The notes: generated by a model from the sequence alone, not told the origin. 64,000 nt of DNA from JAASSS01 sp021767745 (GCA_034189165.1 JAXHVN010000053.1:1-64000); one strand, 5' to 3'. Counted from the first letter of the stretch, positions 18,150 to 27,321 are shown. Numbers and translations: made by a program.

Positions 18150-19251
18150 CGGGCAGCGAGGTCAGCTTGCTGCCGTTGCGGCCACGTAGGGCGACGCAGC
18201 GGTCTCGCCCGTCGTGCTTCGCCATGTAAAGCGCGCGGTCCGCCCGTTCCAACAGCTGATCGACGCTCTCGCCGGGAACGTATTCGGTGAGCCCCGTCGA
18301 TACCGTCAGGTCCGTGTCGGCGGGCAGATCGGGCGCCTGCGTCCGCAGCTGCCCCAGCGCGCTGCGCAGCCGCAGGCAGAATTCGTAGCCACGTTCGAGG
18401 TCGACGTCGGACAGGACGACGATGAATTCCTCGCCGCCGTAGCGGGCGGCATGATCATTGGTCCGGATCTGCCCGCGCAGCAGCCGGGCAAAGGCGGTGA
18501 GCAGCCGGTCCCCGACAGCGTGCCCGTGGGCGTCATTGACGCGCTTGAAGTGATCGAGATCCATCAGGCCCAGCACGAAGCGATAGCCGCCGCGCTCGGC
18601 CAGGGCCCGCTGCTGCTGCAGCACGTCCATCAGGTGCCGGCGGTTGTACAGACCGGTCAGTTCGTCATGGGTTGCCAGCTCACCCAGCCGGCGCAGCACT
18701 TCGTACTGTCGACTGCGCAGGTGGCTGATGTAGCCGCCCACGCCGGCGAACCAGGGCAGGATCGCCACCAGCACGAGCAGCTGGATTCCCAGCAGGCGGA
18801 ACATTGCCGGTCGGCCCGTCAGGTAGAGCAGCCCGATCATGGCGCCGTAGCAGCCGACCGTGAAGGCGCTGAGCCACATCATCTGGCGGGTGTTGAGCCG
18901 GAACAGCGCGAACATGAAGCCGGCAACGTAGGTGATCGTCAGCGTGATGCGCCATTCGTCGGCGAAGTACATCGCGTAGGTGATCAGCACGATGCCCGCC
19001 GCCACCTGCGCCTGCGTGAGGCTGGGATCGCGCAGGCGGCTGCTGAGGCCACTGCGGATCACCAGGTAGGTCAGCGCGTCGCTGATCAGCAGCAGCAGCC
19101 AGAAACCGACCAGCGGCCAGCCGGGATAGTGCAGGCCGAAGGGCGCGAGGAAATGGATCAGCGTGAAGACCAGTGCTCCCGCCACCTTCGAGCCGAAGCC
19201 GATGAGCAGGCGGCCAAGACGGGTTGCCTGGATGCGATCGTCCTGCAGCAT
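18136..19251 (-). CDS. Membrane-bound diguanylate cyclase (GGDEF domain)
   Basis: The protein (371 residues from ATG 19251; an upstream GTG 19305 is possible) has about six hydrophobic segments in residues 20-190. A GGDEF domain follows: THDELTGLYNRRHL, LMDLDHFKRVNDAHGH and the active site RYGGEEF. RTND lies exactly five residues before GGEEF, the RxxD inhibitory site, so product inhibition by c-di-GMP is expected. The membrane region resembles the MASE2-like sensory type, ligand unknown. It is divergent from the molybdenum hydroxylase operon. Confidence 0.92.
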   Translation of the reverse strand: MLQDDRIQATRLGRLLIGFGSKVAGALVFTLIHFLAPFGLHYPGWPLVGFWLLLLISDALTYLVIRSGLSSRLRDPSLTQAQVAAGIVLITYAMYFADEWRITLTITYVAGFMFALFRLNTRQMMWLSAFTVGCYGAMIGLLYLTGRPAMFRLLGIQLLVLVAILPWFAGVGGYISHLRSRQYEVLRRLGELATHDELTGLYNRRHLMDVLQQQRALAERGGYRFVLGLMDLDHFKRVNDAHGHAVGDRLLTAFARLLRGQIRTNDHAARYGGEEFIVVLSDVDLERGYEFCLRLRSALGQLRTQAPDLPADTDLTVSTGLTEYVPGESVDQLLERADRALYMAKHDGRDRCVALRGRNGSKLTSLPATPR

Positions 19252-19316
19252 CAGTTCTCGAAGCACTTGAGGGCGCCCTCGCCGTCTTGCGACGTCCTGT
19301 CGCACGCTGCCTGTGG

Positions 19317-19345
19317 TTTAAAGAGTCTAAACCGAACGCCAGCAA
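19317..19345 (-). promoter_or_regulatory. Candidate promoter of the diguanylate cyclase gene with inverted repeat
   Basis: Minus strand TTGCTG (19340-19345), 17 bases, TTTAAA (19317-19322). The same place holds an inverted repeat GGTTTA-7-TAAACC (19315-19333), AT-rich in a GC-rich region, which overlaps the -10 and could be an operator. Confidence 0.35.
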
Positions 19346-19387
19346 AAAGGCCTGCCGATCGTCGGCGCGCCGCCATGGCTGCTATGG

Positions 19388-19417
19388 TCGATCATCCGAT
19401 CGAGATCGCGTTATAAA
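19388..19417 (+). promoter_or_regulatory. Inverted repeat and -10 box before the molybdenum hydroxylase operon
   Basis: TCGATC-ATCC-GATCGA (19388-19403) is a perfect inverted repeat placed where the -35 would be, followed by TATAAA (19412-19417), which ends 7 bases before the ATG at 19425. This looks like a regulator-dependent promoter giving an almost leaderless mRNA. Confidence 0.45.
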
Positions 19418-19424
19418 GCACGTT

Positions 19425-19916
19425 ATGTTCAGGTTGACGATCAACGGGCAGCCCGTTGCAATCGAGGTGAGCGCCGACACGCCGCTGCTCTGGGTACTGC
19501 GTGACCACCTCCGGCTGACCGGCACCAAGTTCGGCTGCGGCATCGCCCAGTGCGGCGCCTGCACCGTGCACCTGGCGGGCAACCCGATCCGCGCCTGCGT
19601 GACGCCCATCGCTGCGGTGGCGGGGCAGGCGATCACCACGATCGAGGGGCTGGCGCCGCCGGCGGCGCCCCATCCGCTGCAGCGGGCATGGATCGAGCTC
19701 GACGTGCCGCAGTGCGGCTACTGCCAGTCCGGCCAGATCATGGCGGCGGCCGCACTGCTGGCGCGCGAACCGGCGCCGAGCGATGCCGACATCGATGCGG
19801 CGATGAGCGGCAACCTTTGCCGCTGCGGCACCTACGACCGCATCCGCGCCGCCATCAAGCGTGCCGCCGCCACGGCGTCGCCCGATCCGGACGCCCCTGC
19901 CGGCGCGGGCGCATGA
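19425..19916 (+). CDS. Molybdenum hydroxylase small subunit, two [2Fe-2S] clusters (IorA-like)
   Basis: The 163-residue electron-transfer subunit belongs to the xanthine dehydrogenase family. A plant-ferredoxin-type cluster uses Cys38, 43, 46 and 58 (FGCGIAQCGAC..RAC), and the helical second cluster uses Cys97, 100, 132 and 134 (PQCGYCQSGQ, NLCRCGTY). It resembles IorA of isoquinoline 1-oxidoreductase and similar aldehyde-oxidising enzymes. The stop overlaps the large-subunit start (ATGA). No FAD subunit is present, as in Ior-type enzymes, so electrons must leave by another acceptor. Confidence 0.92.
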   Translation: MFRLTINGQPVAIEVSADTPLLWVLRDHLRLTGTKFGCGIAQCGACTVHLAGNPIRACVTPIAAVAGQAITTIEGLAPPAAPHPLQRAWIELDVPQCGYCQSGQIMAAAALLAREPAPSDADIDAAMSGNLCRCGTYDRIRAAIKRAAATASPDPDAPAGAGA

Positions 19917-22129
19917 GCGTCACCGGGCTGACTCGCCGTCGCTTTCTGCAGGTGGCTGCGGGCGCCGGCGGCGCCCTGACGCTCGGCATCTCTCTCTCCG
20001 GCTGCGACACGCCGCCCACGAGCGATGCCGAGGGTCGCTTCGTGCCCAATGCCTTCCTGCGGATCGGTCGCGACGGGCGCATCACGCTCTTGGTGGCGCG
20101 CTCGGAGATGGGGCAGGGTGTGATGACCGCGCTGCCGATGCTGATCGCCGAGGAGCTCGAGGTCGACCTCGACCAGGTACGCGTCGAGTTCGCGCCGGCC
20201 GATCGCGCCTACGACAACCCCATGATGTTCATCCAGGCCACCGGCGGCAGCACGTCGGTGGCAACCAGTTGGACGCCGCTGCGGCAGGCCGGCGCCAGCG
20301 CGCGGCAGATGCTGTTGGCCGCGGCCGCCCGCCAGTGGGACGTGCCGGCCGATGCCTGCTATGCCGAACGCGGGGTGGTGGTGCATCCGGCCTCCGGGCG
20401 GCGGGCCCTGTACGGCGAGCTGGCGGGGGCCGCGGCGGCAGAGCCGATCCCGCGCGAGGTGGCGCTCAAGTCCGCCAGCAGCTTCCGGCTGATCGGCACG
20501 TCCCAGCGGCGGCTGGACGCGCCCGGCAAGGTCGATGGCAGCGCCATCTTCGGCATCGACGTGCGCCGCCCGGACATGTTGATTGCGGTGCTTGCCCGGC
20601 CGCCGGCCTTCGGCGCCACCCTGGCGCGGCTGGACAGCGCCGCCGCCGAGGCCATGCCGGGCGTGCACGCGGTACGTGCGATCACCAACGGCGTGGCCGT
20701 CATCGCCGACAGCTATTGGCAGGCGCGGCAGGCCGCGGCGGTGCTGACGCTGGAATGGACGCCGGGGCCGAATGCCGGGCTCGACAGCGAACGGGTGCGC
20801 CGTCGCCATCAGGCGCTGGCGGACGAGCGCGGTCTGCGCATCCGCAGCGAGGGCGATGCGCGTGGGCGGCTGCAGGCCACCGGCGAGCGCCTGCAGGCCG
20901 ACTACGAGGTGCCTTTCCTGGCCCACGCCACGATGGAGCCGATGAATGCCACCGCCGAGGTCCGTGCGGAGAGCTGCACGATCTGGGCGCCGACCCAGAA
21001 CCAGGGCGGCACGCGCGATGTGGCGGCGGCCATCACTGGCCTGCCGCTGGCGCAGGTGCAGGTGCACACCACGCACCTCGGCGGTGGTTTCGGCCGGCGC
21101 GTGGCGACCGATTTCATCGCCGATGCGGTCGAGTGTTCGCAGGCGGTGGGCCGGCCGGTGCAGGTCATCTGGAGCCGCGAGGACGACATGCGCCACGACT
21201 GGTACCGGCCGGCGATGTACCACCGGCTGCAGGCTGCCCTCGACGGGCAGGGACAGCCCGAGGCCTGGTATCACCGCGTGGTGGGCCCGTCCATCGTCGC
21301 CCAGGCGCTGCCGGATCTGGCGCCGGCGGCGCTGCCGGACTGGTTCCCCCGCATCGGCAAGGAGCTGCTCAACGGCGGCCTGGCGATGGTCGGTGGCATC
21401 GTGCCGGACCTGGCCGGCTTCGAGGGCGCGCGCGAGGTGCCCTATGCCATTGCCGACCTGCGGGTGGAATACCGCATGGACCGCGAGACCACCGTGCCGC
21501 TCGGCTTCTGGCGCTCGGTGGGCCATTCGCACACGGCCTTCGCCGTAGAGAGCTTCATCGATGAGTTGGCGCACCGGGCGGGCGAGGATCCGGTGGCCTT
21601 CCGCCGCCGCCTGCTGGCCGCCCATCCACGGCACCTGCAGGTGCTCGAACGGGCGGCCGCCGAGGCGGGCTGGGACGCACCGGCGCCGCCCGGCCGTGCC
21701 CGCGGCGTGGCGGTGCATCACTCCTTCGAGAGTTACGTGGCCCAGGTGGCGGAAGTCTCGGTCGCGCAGGACGGCACGATCCGGGTGCACCGGGTGGTCT
21801 GCGCCGTCGACTGCGGCCAGGTGGTCAATCCGCTGACCGTGCGGGCACAGATGAGCGGTGGCATCGTCTTCGGCCTCGGCGCGGTGCTGAAGCACGCCAT
21901 CACGCTGCGCGATGGCGGAGTGGTGGAGGGAAATTTCGACACCTATCCGCTGATCCGCATGAACGAAGCGCCGACCATCGAGGTGCATATCATCGACTCG
22001 GACGAGGCGCCCACCGGCGTGGGAGAGCCGGGCGTGCCGCCGATCGCGCCGGCGGTCGCCAACGCGGTCTTCGCCGCCACCGGCAGGCGCCTGCGTCGCC
22101 TGCCGCTGCGGCTGCAGGAGACTGGCTGA
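19913..22129 (+). CDS. Molybdopterin-binding large subunit, IorB-like aldehyde/N-heterocycle oxidoreductase
   Basis: The 738-residue catalytic subunit begins with a Tat signal (TRRRFLQVAAGAGGALTLG), so it is exported folded with its cofactor. Family motifs include SEMGQGVMTALPML, GSTSVATSW, THLGGGFGRR, PLGFWRSVGHSHTAF and the C-terminal VGEPGVPPIAPAVANA, whose glutamate is the catalytic base in this superfamily. The substrate cannot be told from sequence; isoquinoline-type heterocycles or aldehydes are the known choices. It overlaps both neighbours by ATGA-type junctions, so it is translated in one operon. Confidence 0.92.
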   Translation: MSVTGLTRRRFLQVAAGAGGALTLGISLSGCDTPPTSDAEGRFVPNAFLRIGRDGRITLLVARSEMGQGVMTALPMLIAEELEVDLDQVRVEFAPADRAYDNPMMFIQATGGSTSVATSWTPLRQAGASARQMLLAAAARQWDVPADACYAERGVVVHPASGRRALYGELAGAAAAEPIPREVALKSASSFRLIGTSQRRLDAPGKVDGSAIFGIDVRRPDMLIAVLARPPAFGATLARLDSAAAEAMPGVHAVRAITNGVAVIADSYWQARQAAAVLTLEWTPGPNAGLDSERVRRRHQALADERGLRIRSEGDARGRLQATGERLQADYEVPFLAHATMEPMNATAEVRAESCTIWAPTQNQGGTRDVAAAITGLPLAQVQVHTTHLGGGFGRRVATDFIADAVECSQAVGRPVQVIWSREDDMRHDWYRPAMYHRLQAALDGQGQPEAWYHRVVGPSIVAQALPDLAPAALPDWFPRIGKELLNGGLAMVGGIVPDLAGFEGAREVPYAIADLRVEYRMDRETTVPLGFWRSVGHSHTAFAVESFIDELAHRAGEDPVAFRRRLLAAHPRHLQVLERAAAEAGWDAPAPPGRARGVAVHHSFESYVAQVAEVSVAQDGTIRVHRVVCAVDCGQVVNPLTVRAQMSGGIVFGLGAVLKHAITLRDGGVVEGNFDTYPLIRMNEAPTIEVHIIDSDEAPTGVGEPGVPPIAPAVANAVFAATGRRLRRLPLRLQETG

Positions 22130-23094
22130 TGCGGGCGGTGCGCCTGCATCGGCCGGGAGACGAAAGCCGGTTGCGGCTGGAGGAGCTGCCCCGGCCCGAG
22201 CCTGGCCCGGGGCAGGTGCGCGTGCGGCTGGCGGCAGCCGGCGTCAATTTCATCGATATCTACCAGCGGACCGGGCTCTATCCGCTCGACCTGCCGGCGA
22301 CGCTCGGGCTGGAGGGCGCCGGCACGGTGGAGGCAGTCGGCCGCGACGCCGGCAGCTGGCAGCCCGGGGACCGGGTCGCGTTCGCCGGCGAGCCGGGCGC
22401 CTATGCCGAGGCCGTCATCGTGCCGGCCGATCGGCTGCTGCCGGTGCCCGAGGCGGTGCCGCTCGAGACCGCAGCCGCGGCGATGCTGCAGGGCATGACC
22501 GCCTGGTGCCTGACCCGGCGCGTGTTCGACGTGCAGCCGGGGCAGTTCGCGCTGGTACACGCCGCAGCCGGCGGTGTCGGCGGCCTGCTGGTGCAGCTGA
22601 TCGCCGCGCGCGGCGGACGTGTCATCGCCACCGCGGGCTCGGCGGCCAAGGCGGCGCGTGCGCAGGCGCTGGGAGCGCAGGTCGTCGTCAACTATCGCGA
22701 GGCGGACTTCGTCGGCGCGGTGGCCGAGGCGACCGATGGCGCCGGTGTCGCCGTCGCCTACGACGGCGTCGGCCAGGCGACCTTCGAGGGCTCCCGGCAG
22801 AGCCTCGCCCGCCGCGGCATGCTCGTGCTCTACGGGCAGGCCAGCGGCGTGGTGGAGACGGTGGCGCCGAAGGACCTGGCCGCCGGCTCGCTGTTCCTCA
22901 CCCGGCCTTCACTGTTCCACTACATCGATACGCCGGCTGCGCTTGCCGAGGCCGGGCAGGCCGTGCTGCAGGCCGTGGCGGCAGGCGAGCTGGAGGTGCG
23001 GGTCGATCGCACGCTGCCGCTGGCCGAGGCCGGCCGAGCCCATGCCCTGCTCGCGGGACGGCGCAGTGCCGGCAAGCTGCTGTTGACACCGTGA
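22129..23094 (+). CDS. NADPH:quinone oxidoreductase-like zinc-free MDR protein
   Basis: The 321-residue medium-chain dehydrogenase/reductase of the quinone oxidoreductase type shows AAGVNFIDIYQRTGLYP, LGLEGAG, the Rossmann motif AAAGGVGGLLVQL and GSAAKAARAQALGA. It lacks the zinc cysteines of alcohol dehydrogenases. The family reduces quinones or enones with NADPH. Its start codon overlaps the stop of the molybdenum subunit by one base, suggesting a joint role in oxidising the same compound, perhaps recycling a reactive carbonyl product (inference). Confidence 0.9.
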   Translation: MRAVRLHRPGDESRLRLEELPRPEPGPGQVRVRLAAAGVNFIDIYQRTGLYPLDLPATLGLEGAGTVEAVGRDAGSWQPGDRVAFAGEPGAYAEAVIVPADRLLPVPEAVPLETAAAAMLQGMTAWCLTRRVFDVQPGQFALVHAAAGGVGGLLVQLIAARGGRVIATAGSAAKAARAQALGAQVVVNYREADFVGAVAEATDGAGVAVAYDGVGQATFEGSRQSLARRGMLVLYGQASGVVETVAPKDLAAGSLFLTRPSLFHYIDTPAALAEAGQAVLQAVAAGELEVRVDRTLPLAEAGRAHALLAGRRSAGKLLLTP

Positions 23095-25997
23095 GCCTGC
23101 CGGCGCGGCCGCCGGCGGCGTGGCTGGCGCAGCTGCCGGGGGCACTGCGCGCTGGCGTCGAACACGCCTGGGAGCGTTTCGTCGCCGCCGATGTCGGCGC
23201 CGATGCCGAGCGATTCGCCACCCACGGCGCGGCGATCTGCCGGCTGTTCGCCGCCAGCCCGTTCGCTGCCGATCTCTGTGTTCAGGAGCCGGGATGGCTG
23301 GCCGCGGTGCTGCGCGCGCCGGACCGGCCGCTGCCGACCGCCGGCGTGCTGCGGGCACAGTTCGCCGCCGCGCTCGGCGCCACGGCGGACGAGGCGGCGC
23401 TGATGCGCCTGCTGCGGCGCACGCGCCGCGCGGTGCAGCTCGAACTGATCTGGCGTGATGTGCACGACCTCGCGCCGATCGACGGGATCCTCGCCGCGCA
23501 GTCGGCGCTGGCCGATGCCAGCGTCCAGGCAGCGCTGGCATGGCTCGGGGCGCAGGCGGTCGCGCGCCACGGCCAGCCGCGCGATGCGCAGGGCCAGCGG
23601 CAGGAACTGCTGGTGGTGGCGCTCGGCAAGCTTGGCGGGCAGGAGCTCAACTTCAGCTCCGACATCGACCTGATGTTCGTCTATCCGGCGGAGGGGGAGA
23701 CCGACGGCCCGCGCCCGCTGGCGAACGGCGAGTACTTCACCCGCCTGGCGCGCCGGTTGATGAAGGTGCTGAGCGAGGTGACGGCGGACGGCTTTGCCTT
23801 CCGCACCGATGCGCGGCTGCGCCCGTTCGGCGCCAGCGGCCCGCTGGCCGTGAACCTGACCGGGCTGGAGTACTACTACCACCAGCACGGGCGCGAGTGG
23901 GAGCGCTACGCCCTGGTCAAGGCGCGCTGTCTCACCGGCGCACCGGCCGCCCGCGAGGCGCTGCAGGAGATCCTGCGGCCGTTCGTCTACCGACGCTACC
24001 TCGACTACGGCGCCATCGAAGCGCTGCGCGGCATCAAGCAACTGATCGAGCAGGAGGTCGCGCGCGCCGAGCGGCAGGACGACATCAAGCTCGGCCCCGG
24101 CGGCATCCGCGAGATCGAGTTCATCGCCCAGCTGTTCCAGCTCATTCGCGGTGGTCGCGAGCCCGCGCTGCAGCAGCATCGCCTGCTGCCGACGCTCGCG
24201 CGCCTCGCGGCGCTCGAGCTGATTCCGCCGGCACAGGCCGACGCGCTGGCCGCGGCGTATCGTTTCCTGCGGCGGGTCGAGAATCGCCTGCAGCAGGTCG
24301 CGGATCGCCAGACTCACGAGTTGCCCACCGCAGCGCGCGAGCGGGCCCGGCTGGCGTTCGGGCTGGGCTGCGAAGGCTGGGAGGCGCTGGATGCCCGGCT
24401 GGCGGCGCACCGTGGACGCGTGCGCGAGGAATTCGACGCGGTCTTCCGCGAGCGGGAACGCTCGCCCGCCGAGCCGGGCGCGTCCACCGATGCCCATGCC
24501 GCCCCCGGCGAGCAGCTGGCGGCGCTGTGGCTGCGCGGCGTGCCGACCGAAGCGATGCAGGCCGCGCTGCGGGAGTTGGCGCTGGCCGAGCCCGGGCTGA
24601 TCGAGCGCCTGCGCCGATTGCGCGAGAGCAGCCTGTACACGCGCATGAGCGAGACCGCCCGGCGCCGGCTCGACGCCCTGGTGGCGCCGTTGCTGCTGGC
24701 AGCCAGTCGCACCGAGCAGCCGCTTGCCGCCGCCGAGCGGCTGCTGCAGGTGGTTGAAGCCATCGGTCAGCGCAGCACCTATCTGGCGCTGCTGCTGGAA
24801 AGCCCCGGCACACTGATGCAGCTGGCGCGGCTGTGCGCGGCCAGCGGCTGGATTGCCGAGCAGATCGCCGCCCATCCGCTGCTGCTCGATGAACTGCTCG
24901 ATCCGCAGACGCTGCAGGCGCCTCCCACGGCAGCGCAGATGGCCGACGAGGCGGCACGGCTCGCCGCCGCCTGCCCGGAGCTGGAAACCTTCATGGAGCG
25001 GCTGCGGCAGTTCCAGCAGAGCCAGAGCCTGCGCATCGCCGCGGCCGACGTCGCCGGCGCGCTGCCGCTGATGCGGGTGAGCGACCGGCTGACCGCCCTG
25101 GCCGAGGTCGTGCTGGCACAGGTGCTGACGCGGGCCTGGCAGGATCTCGCCGCACGCCATGGCACGCCCTGGTGCGGCAGCGGCCCGGCACGGCGGCCGG
25201 CGCACTTCGCCGTAATCGGCTACGGCAAGCTTGGCGGGCTCGAACTCGGCTACGGCTCGGACCTTGATCTGGTCTTCCTGCACGACAGCGCCGGGGAGGC
25301 GCAGCAGACCGACGGCGAGCGGTCGCTGGAGAACAGCGTCTTCTTCGGCCGGCTGGCGCAGCGCATCCTGCACCTGCTGCATGCGCGCATGCCGGCCGGG
25401 GTGCTCTATGAGGTCGACACGCGCCTGCGGCCGAGCGGGCGGGCCGGGCTGCTGGTCAGCTCGCTGGAGAGCTTCGAGCGCTATCAGCAGGAGCAGGCCT
25501 GGACCTGGGAGCACCAAGCCCTGGTGCGCGCCCGACCGGTGGCGGGGGCCGAGGCGCTGGCCGGCGCGTTCGCTGCCCTGCGCGGGCGGGTGCTGGGCCG
25601 GCTGCGCGATCCACGCCAGCTGCGCCAGGATGTGCTGGAGATGCGCGAGCGTATGCGCGGCGAGCTGGACCGCAGCACCGAGGAGGCGTTCGACCTCAAG
25701 CAGGGCGGCGGCGGTATCGTGGATATCGAGTTTATGGTGCAATATCTGGTGTTGCGCTGGGCGCCTGAGCGGCCGGCGCTACTTCAGGTGACCGACAACA
25801 TCCGCCTGCTGGAAGCGTTCGCCGCCCAGGGCCTGGCGGCCGAAGATGCCGCCGTGCTGGCCGATGGCTACCGCGAGTTGCGGGCCCACGTGCATCGGTG
25901 CTCCCTCCAGGGCGTGCCGGCACGGGTCCCGCCGGCGGCAGTGGCGCCGGTGCGCGAGCGCGTGCAGGCGGTATGGCGACACCTGTTCACGGCCTGA
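23091..25997 (+). CDS. glnE: Bifunctional glutamine synthetase adenylyltransferase/adenylyl-removing enzyme
   Basis: GlnE adenylylates and deadenylylates glutamine synthetase under PII control. At 968 residues it is the usual length. Two nucleotidyltransferase halves are visible: LGKLGGQELNFSSDIDL near residue 178 (adenylyl removing) and YGKLGGLELGYGSDLDL near residue 711 (adenylyl transfer), each followed by its helical domain (KLGPGGIREIEFI, KQGGGGIVDIEFMVQYL). GTG 23091 overlaps the quinone reductase stop, an unusual link to a catabolic operon. glnE-ilvE is a conserved order in pseudomonads. Confidence 0.96.
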   Translation: MSLPARPPAAWLAQLPGALRAGVEHAWERFVAADVGADAERFATHGAAICRLFAASPFAADLCVQEPGWLAAVLRAPDRPLPTAGVLRAQFAAALGATADEAALMRLLRRTRRAVQLELIWRDVHDLAPIDGILAAQSALADASVQAALAWLGAQAVARHGQPRDAQGQRQELLVVALGKLGGQELNFSSDIDLMFVYPAEGETDGPRPLANGEYFTRLARRLMKVLSEVTADGFAFRTDARLRPFGASGPLAVNLTGLEYYYHQHGREWERYALVKARCLTGAPAAREALQEILRPFVYRRYLDYGAIEALRGIKQLIEQEVARAERQDDIKLGPGGIREIEFIAQLFQLIRGGREPALQQHRLLPTLARLAALELIPPAQADALAAAYRFLRRVENRLQQVADRQTHELPTAARERARLAFGLGCEGWEALDARLAAHRGRVREEFDAVFRERERSPAEPGASTDAHAAPGEQLAALWLRGVPTEAMQAALRELALAEPGLIERLRRLRESSLYTRMSETARRRLDALVAPLLLAASRTEQPLAAAERLLQVVEAIGQRSTYLALLLESPGTLMQLARLCAASGWIAEQIAAHPLLLDELLDPQTLQAPPTAAQMADEAARLAAACPELETFMERLRQFQQSQSLRIAAADVAGALPLMRVSDRLTALAEVVLAQVLTRAWQDLAARHGTPWCGSGPARRPAHFAVIGYGKLGGLELGYGSDLDLVFLHDSAGEAQQTDGERSLENSVFFGRLAQRILHLLHARMPAGVLYEVDTRLRPSGRAGLLVSSLESFERYQQEQAWTWEHQALVRARPVAGAEALAGAFAALRGRVLGRLRDPRQLRQDVLEMRERMRGELDRSTEEAFDLKQGGGGIVDIEFMVQYLVLRWAPERPALLQVTDNIRLLEAFAAQGLAAEDAAVLADGYRELRAHVHRCSLQGVPARVPPAAVAPVRERVQAVWRHLFTA

Positions 25998-26049
25998 ACG
26001 GCGCGCGGCGCCGGCAGAGCAGCATCAGCAGGAACAAGTGAGGAAGGCC

Positions 26050-27021
26050 ATGGCGCTGGTCCCCATGCACGACCGAGACGGCGTGATCTGGTTCGACGGC
26101 GAACTCGTCCCCTGGCGCGATGCGCGGGTGCACGTACTGACGCACACGCTGCACTACGGCCTCGGTGTCTTCGAGGGCGTCCGTGCCTATCGCACGCCGG
26201 AGGGCACGGCCATCTTCCGGCTGGCCGAGCACAACCGGCGGCTGTTCAACTCGGCCCGCATCCTGAATCTGCGCCTGCCGTTCGACCCGGCCGAATTGGC
26301 CGAGGCGCAGCGTCAGGTCGTGCGCGAGAACAGCCTGGACGAGGCCTACCTGCGCCCGATGGCCTTTCTCGGTTCCGAGGGGATGGGCCTGCGGGCGGAC
26401 AACTTGCGGGTGCATGTGATCGTGGCCGCCTGGTCCTGGCCGAGCTATCTCGGCGAGGAGGCGCTCGAGCTCGGCCTGCGGGTGCAGACGTCTTCCTACT
26501 CGCGGCATCACGTCAACGTCACGATGTGCAAGGCGAAGGCCAACGGCGCCTACATGAACAGCATGCTGGCGCTGAACGAGGCCCTGCGGACCGGACACGA
26601 CGAGGCGCTCCTGCTCGACACCGAGGGGTATGTCGCCGAGGGTAGCGGCGAGAACGTCTTCATCGCCCGTGACGGCGTGCTCTACACCCCGGATTTGACC
26701 TCGGCCCTGGATGGCATCACGCGGCGCACGGTAATCACGCTGGCGGCGGAGCTGGGTATCGAGGTGATCGAAAAACGCCTGACGCGCGATGAGGTCTACA
26801 TCGCCGATGAGGCTTTCTTTACCGGGACGGCGGCCGAAGTCACACCGATCCGGGAGCTGGACGGGCGACAGATCGGCGCCGGTCGGCGGGGGCCCATCAC
26901 CGAGCGGCTGCAGCAGATGTACTTCGACGAGGTACGCGGCCGCAGCCAGCGCCACCCGGAATGGCGTACGCTGGTGGCCGACAGCCCGGCGCTGGCGCAG
27001 CCGCAGGAGGCGGCGCTGTGA
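26050..27021 (+). CDS. ilvE: Branched-chain amino acid aminotransferase
   Basis: IlvE is the PLP enzyme for the last step of valine, leucine and isoleucine synthesis. The 323-residue fold-type IV protein has THTLHYGLGVFEGVRAY, YLRPMAFLG, KAKANGAYMNSMLA with the PLP lysine, and EGSGENVFI. SD GAGGAAGG precedes ATG 26050. It lies 52 bases after glnE, and its stop overlaps the start of the zinc-finger gene. Confidence 0.96.
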   Translation: MALVPMHDRDGVIWFDGELVPWRDARVHVLTHTLHYGLGVFEGVRAYRTPEGTAIFRLAEHNRRLFNSARILNLRLPFDPAELAEAQRQVVRENSLDEAYLRPMAFLGSEGMGLRADNLRVHVIVAAWSWPSYLGEEALELGLRVQTSSYSRHHVNVTMCKAKANGAYMNSMLALNEALRTGHDEALLLDTEGYVAEGSGENVFIARDGVLYTPDLTSALDGITRRTVITLAAELGIEVIEKRLTRDEVYIADEAFFTGTAAEVTPIRELDGRQIGAGRRGPITERLQQMYFDEVRGRSQRHPEWRTLVADSPALAQPQEAAL

Positions 27022-27242
27022 AGCGGGGTGAGCTCAACGTCACGCCGCCGCAGATCGGCGCCAGCACGCCGAACGATGTCCGCCGCGTCACGGTGGGCAT
27101 GGCCGAGTTGCCCTATTACTGCCCGCAGCCGGGGCACGCGCTGTGGAACTCGCACCCGCGTGTGTACATCCCGCTCGAGCGTCCGGGTGACGAAGCCCGC
27201 TGCATCTACTGCAGCACGGTATTCACGCTGCAGGACGGCTGA
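27018..27242 (+). CDS. Small zinc-finger (zf-CHCC) protein
   Basis: The 74-residue protein starts at GTG 27018, overlapping the ilvE stop. Its C-terminal half has the C-x6-H-...-C-x2-C pattern (YYCPQPGHALWNSHP and RCIYCSTVF) of the zf-CHCC family, also seen in mitochondrial complex I subunit NDUFS6. The N-terminal part is polar and likely flexible. Its place behind ilvE is conserved in gammaproteobacteria; the function is unknown. Confidence 0.85.
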   Translation: MKRGELNVTPPQIGASTPNDVRRVTVGMAELPYYCPQPGHALWNSHPRVYIPLERPGDEARCIYCSTVFTLQDG

Positions 27243-27321
27243 CCGGGCCGCCGCGGCGGACTGGCGGGCGCCGAGCGGGCGTCCCCGGCACTTGCCCGGC
27301 GCGATCATCGCCCACCAGCGG

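Noticed and set aside
19832..21988. Minus-strand open frame of about 720 codons opposite the molybdenum hydroxylase
   Set aside because: Antisense shadow; the plus strand carries complete family motifs and a Tat signal.
23100..25742. Very long open frame of about 940 codons on the minus strand opposite glnE
   Set aside because: It lies entirely inside glnE, which has all its motifs on the plus strand. Open antisense frames of this kind follow from GC-rich third positions. The translated sequence is His/Arg/Gln-rich and shows no family motif.
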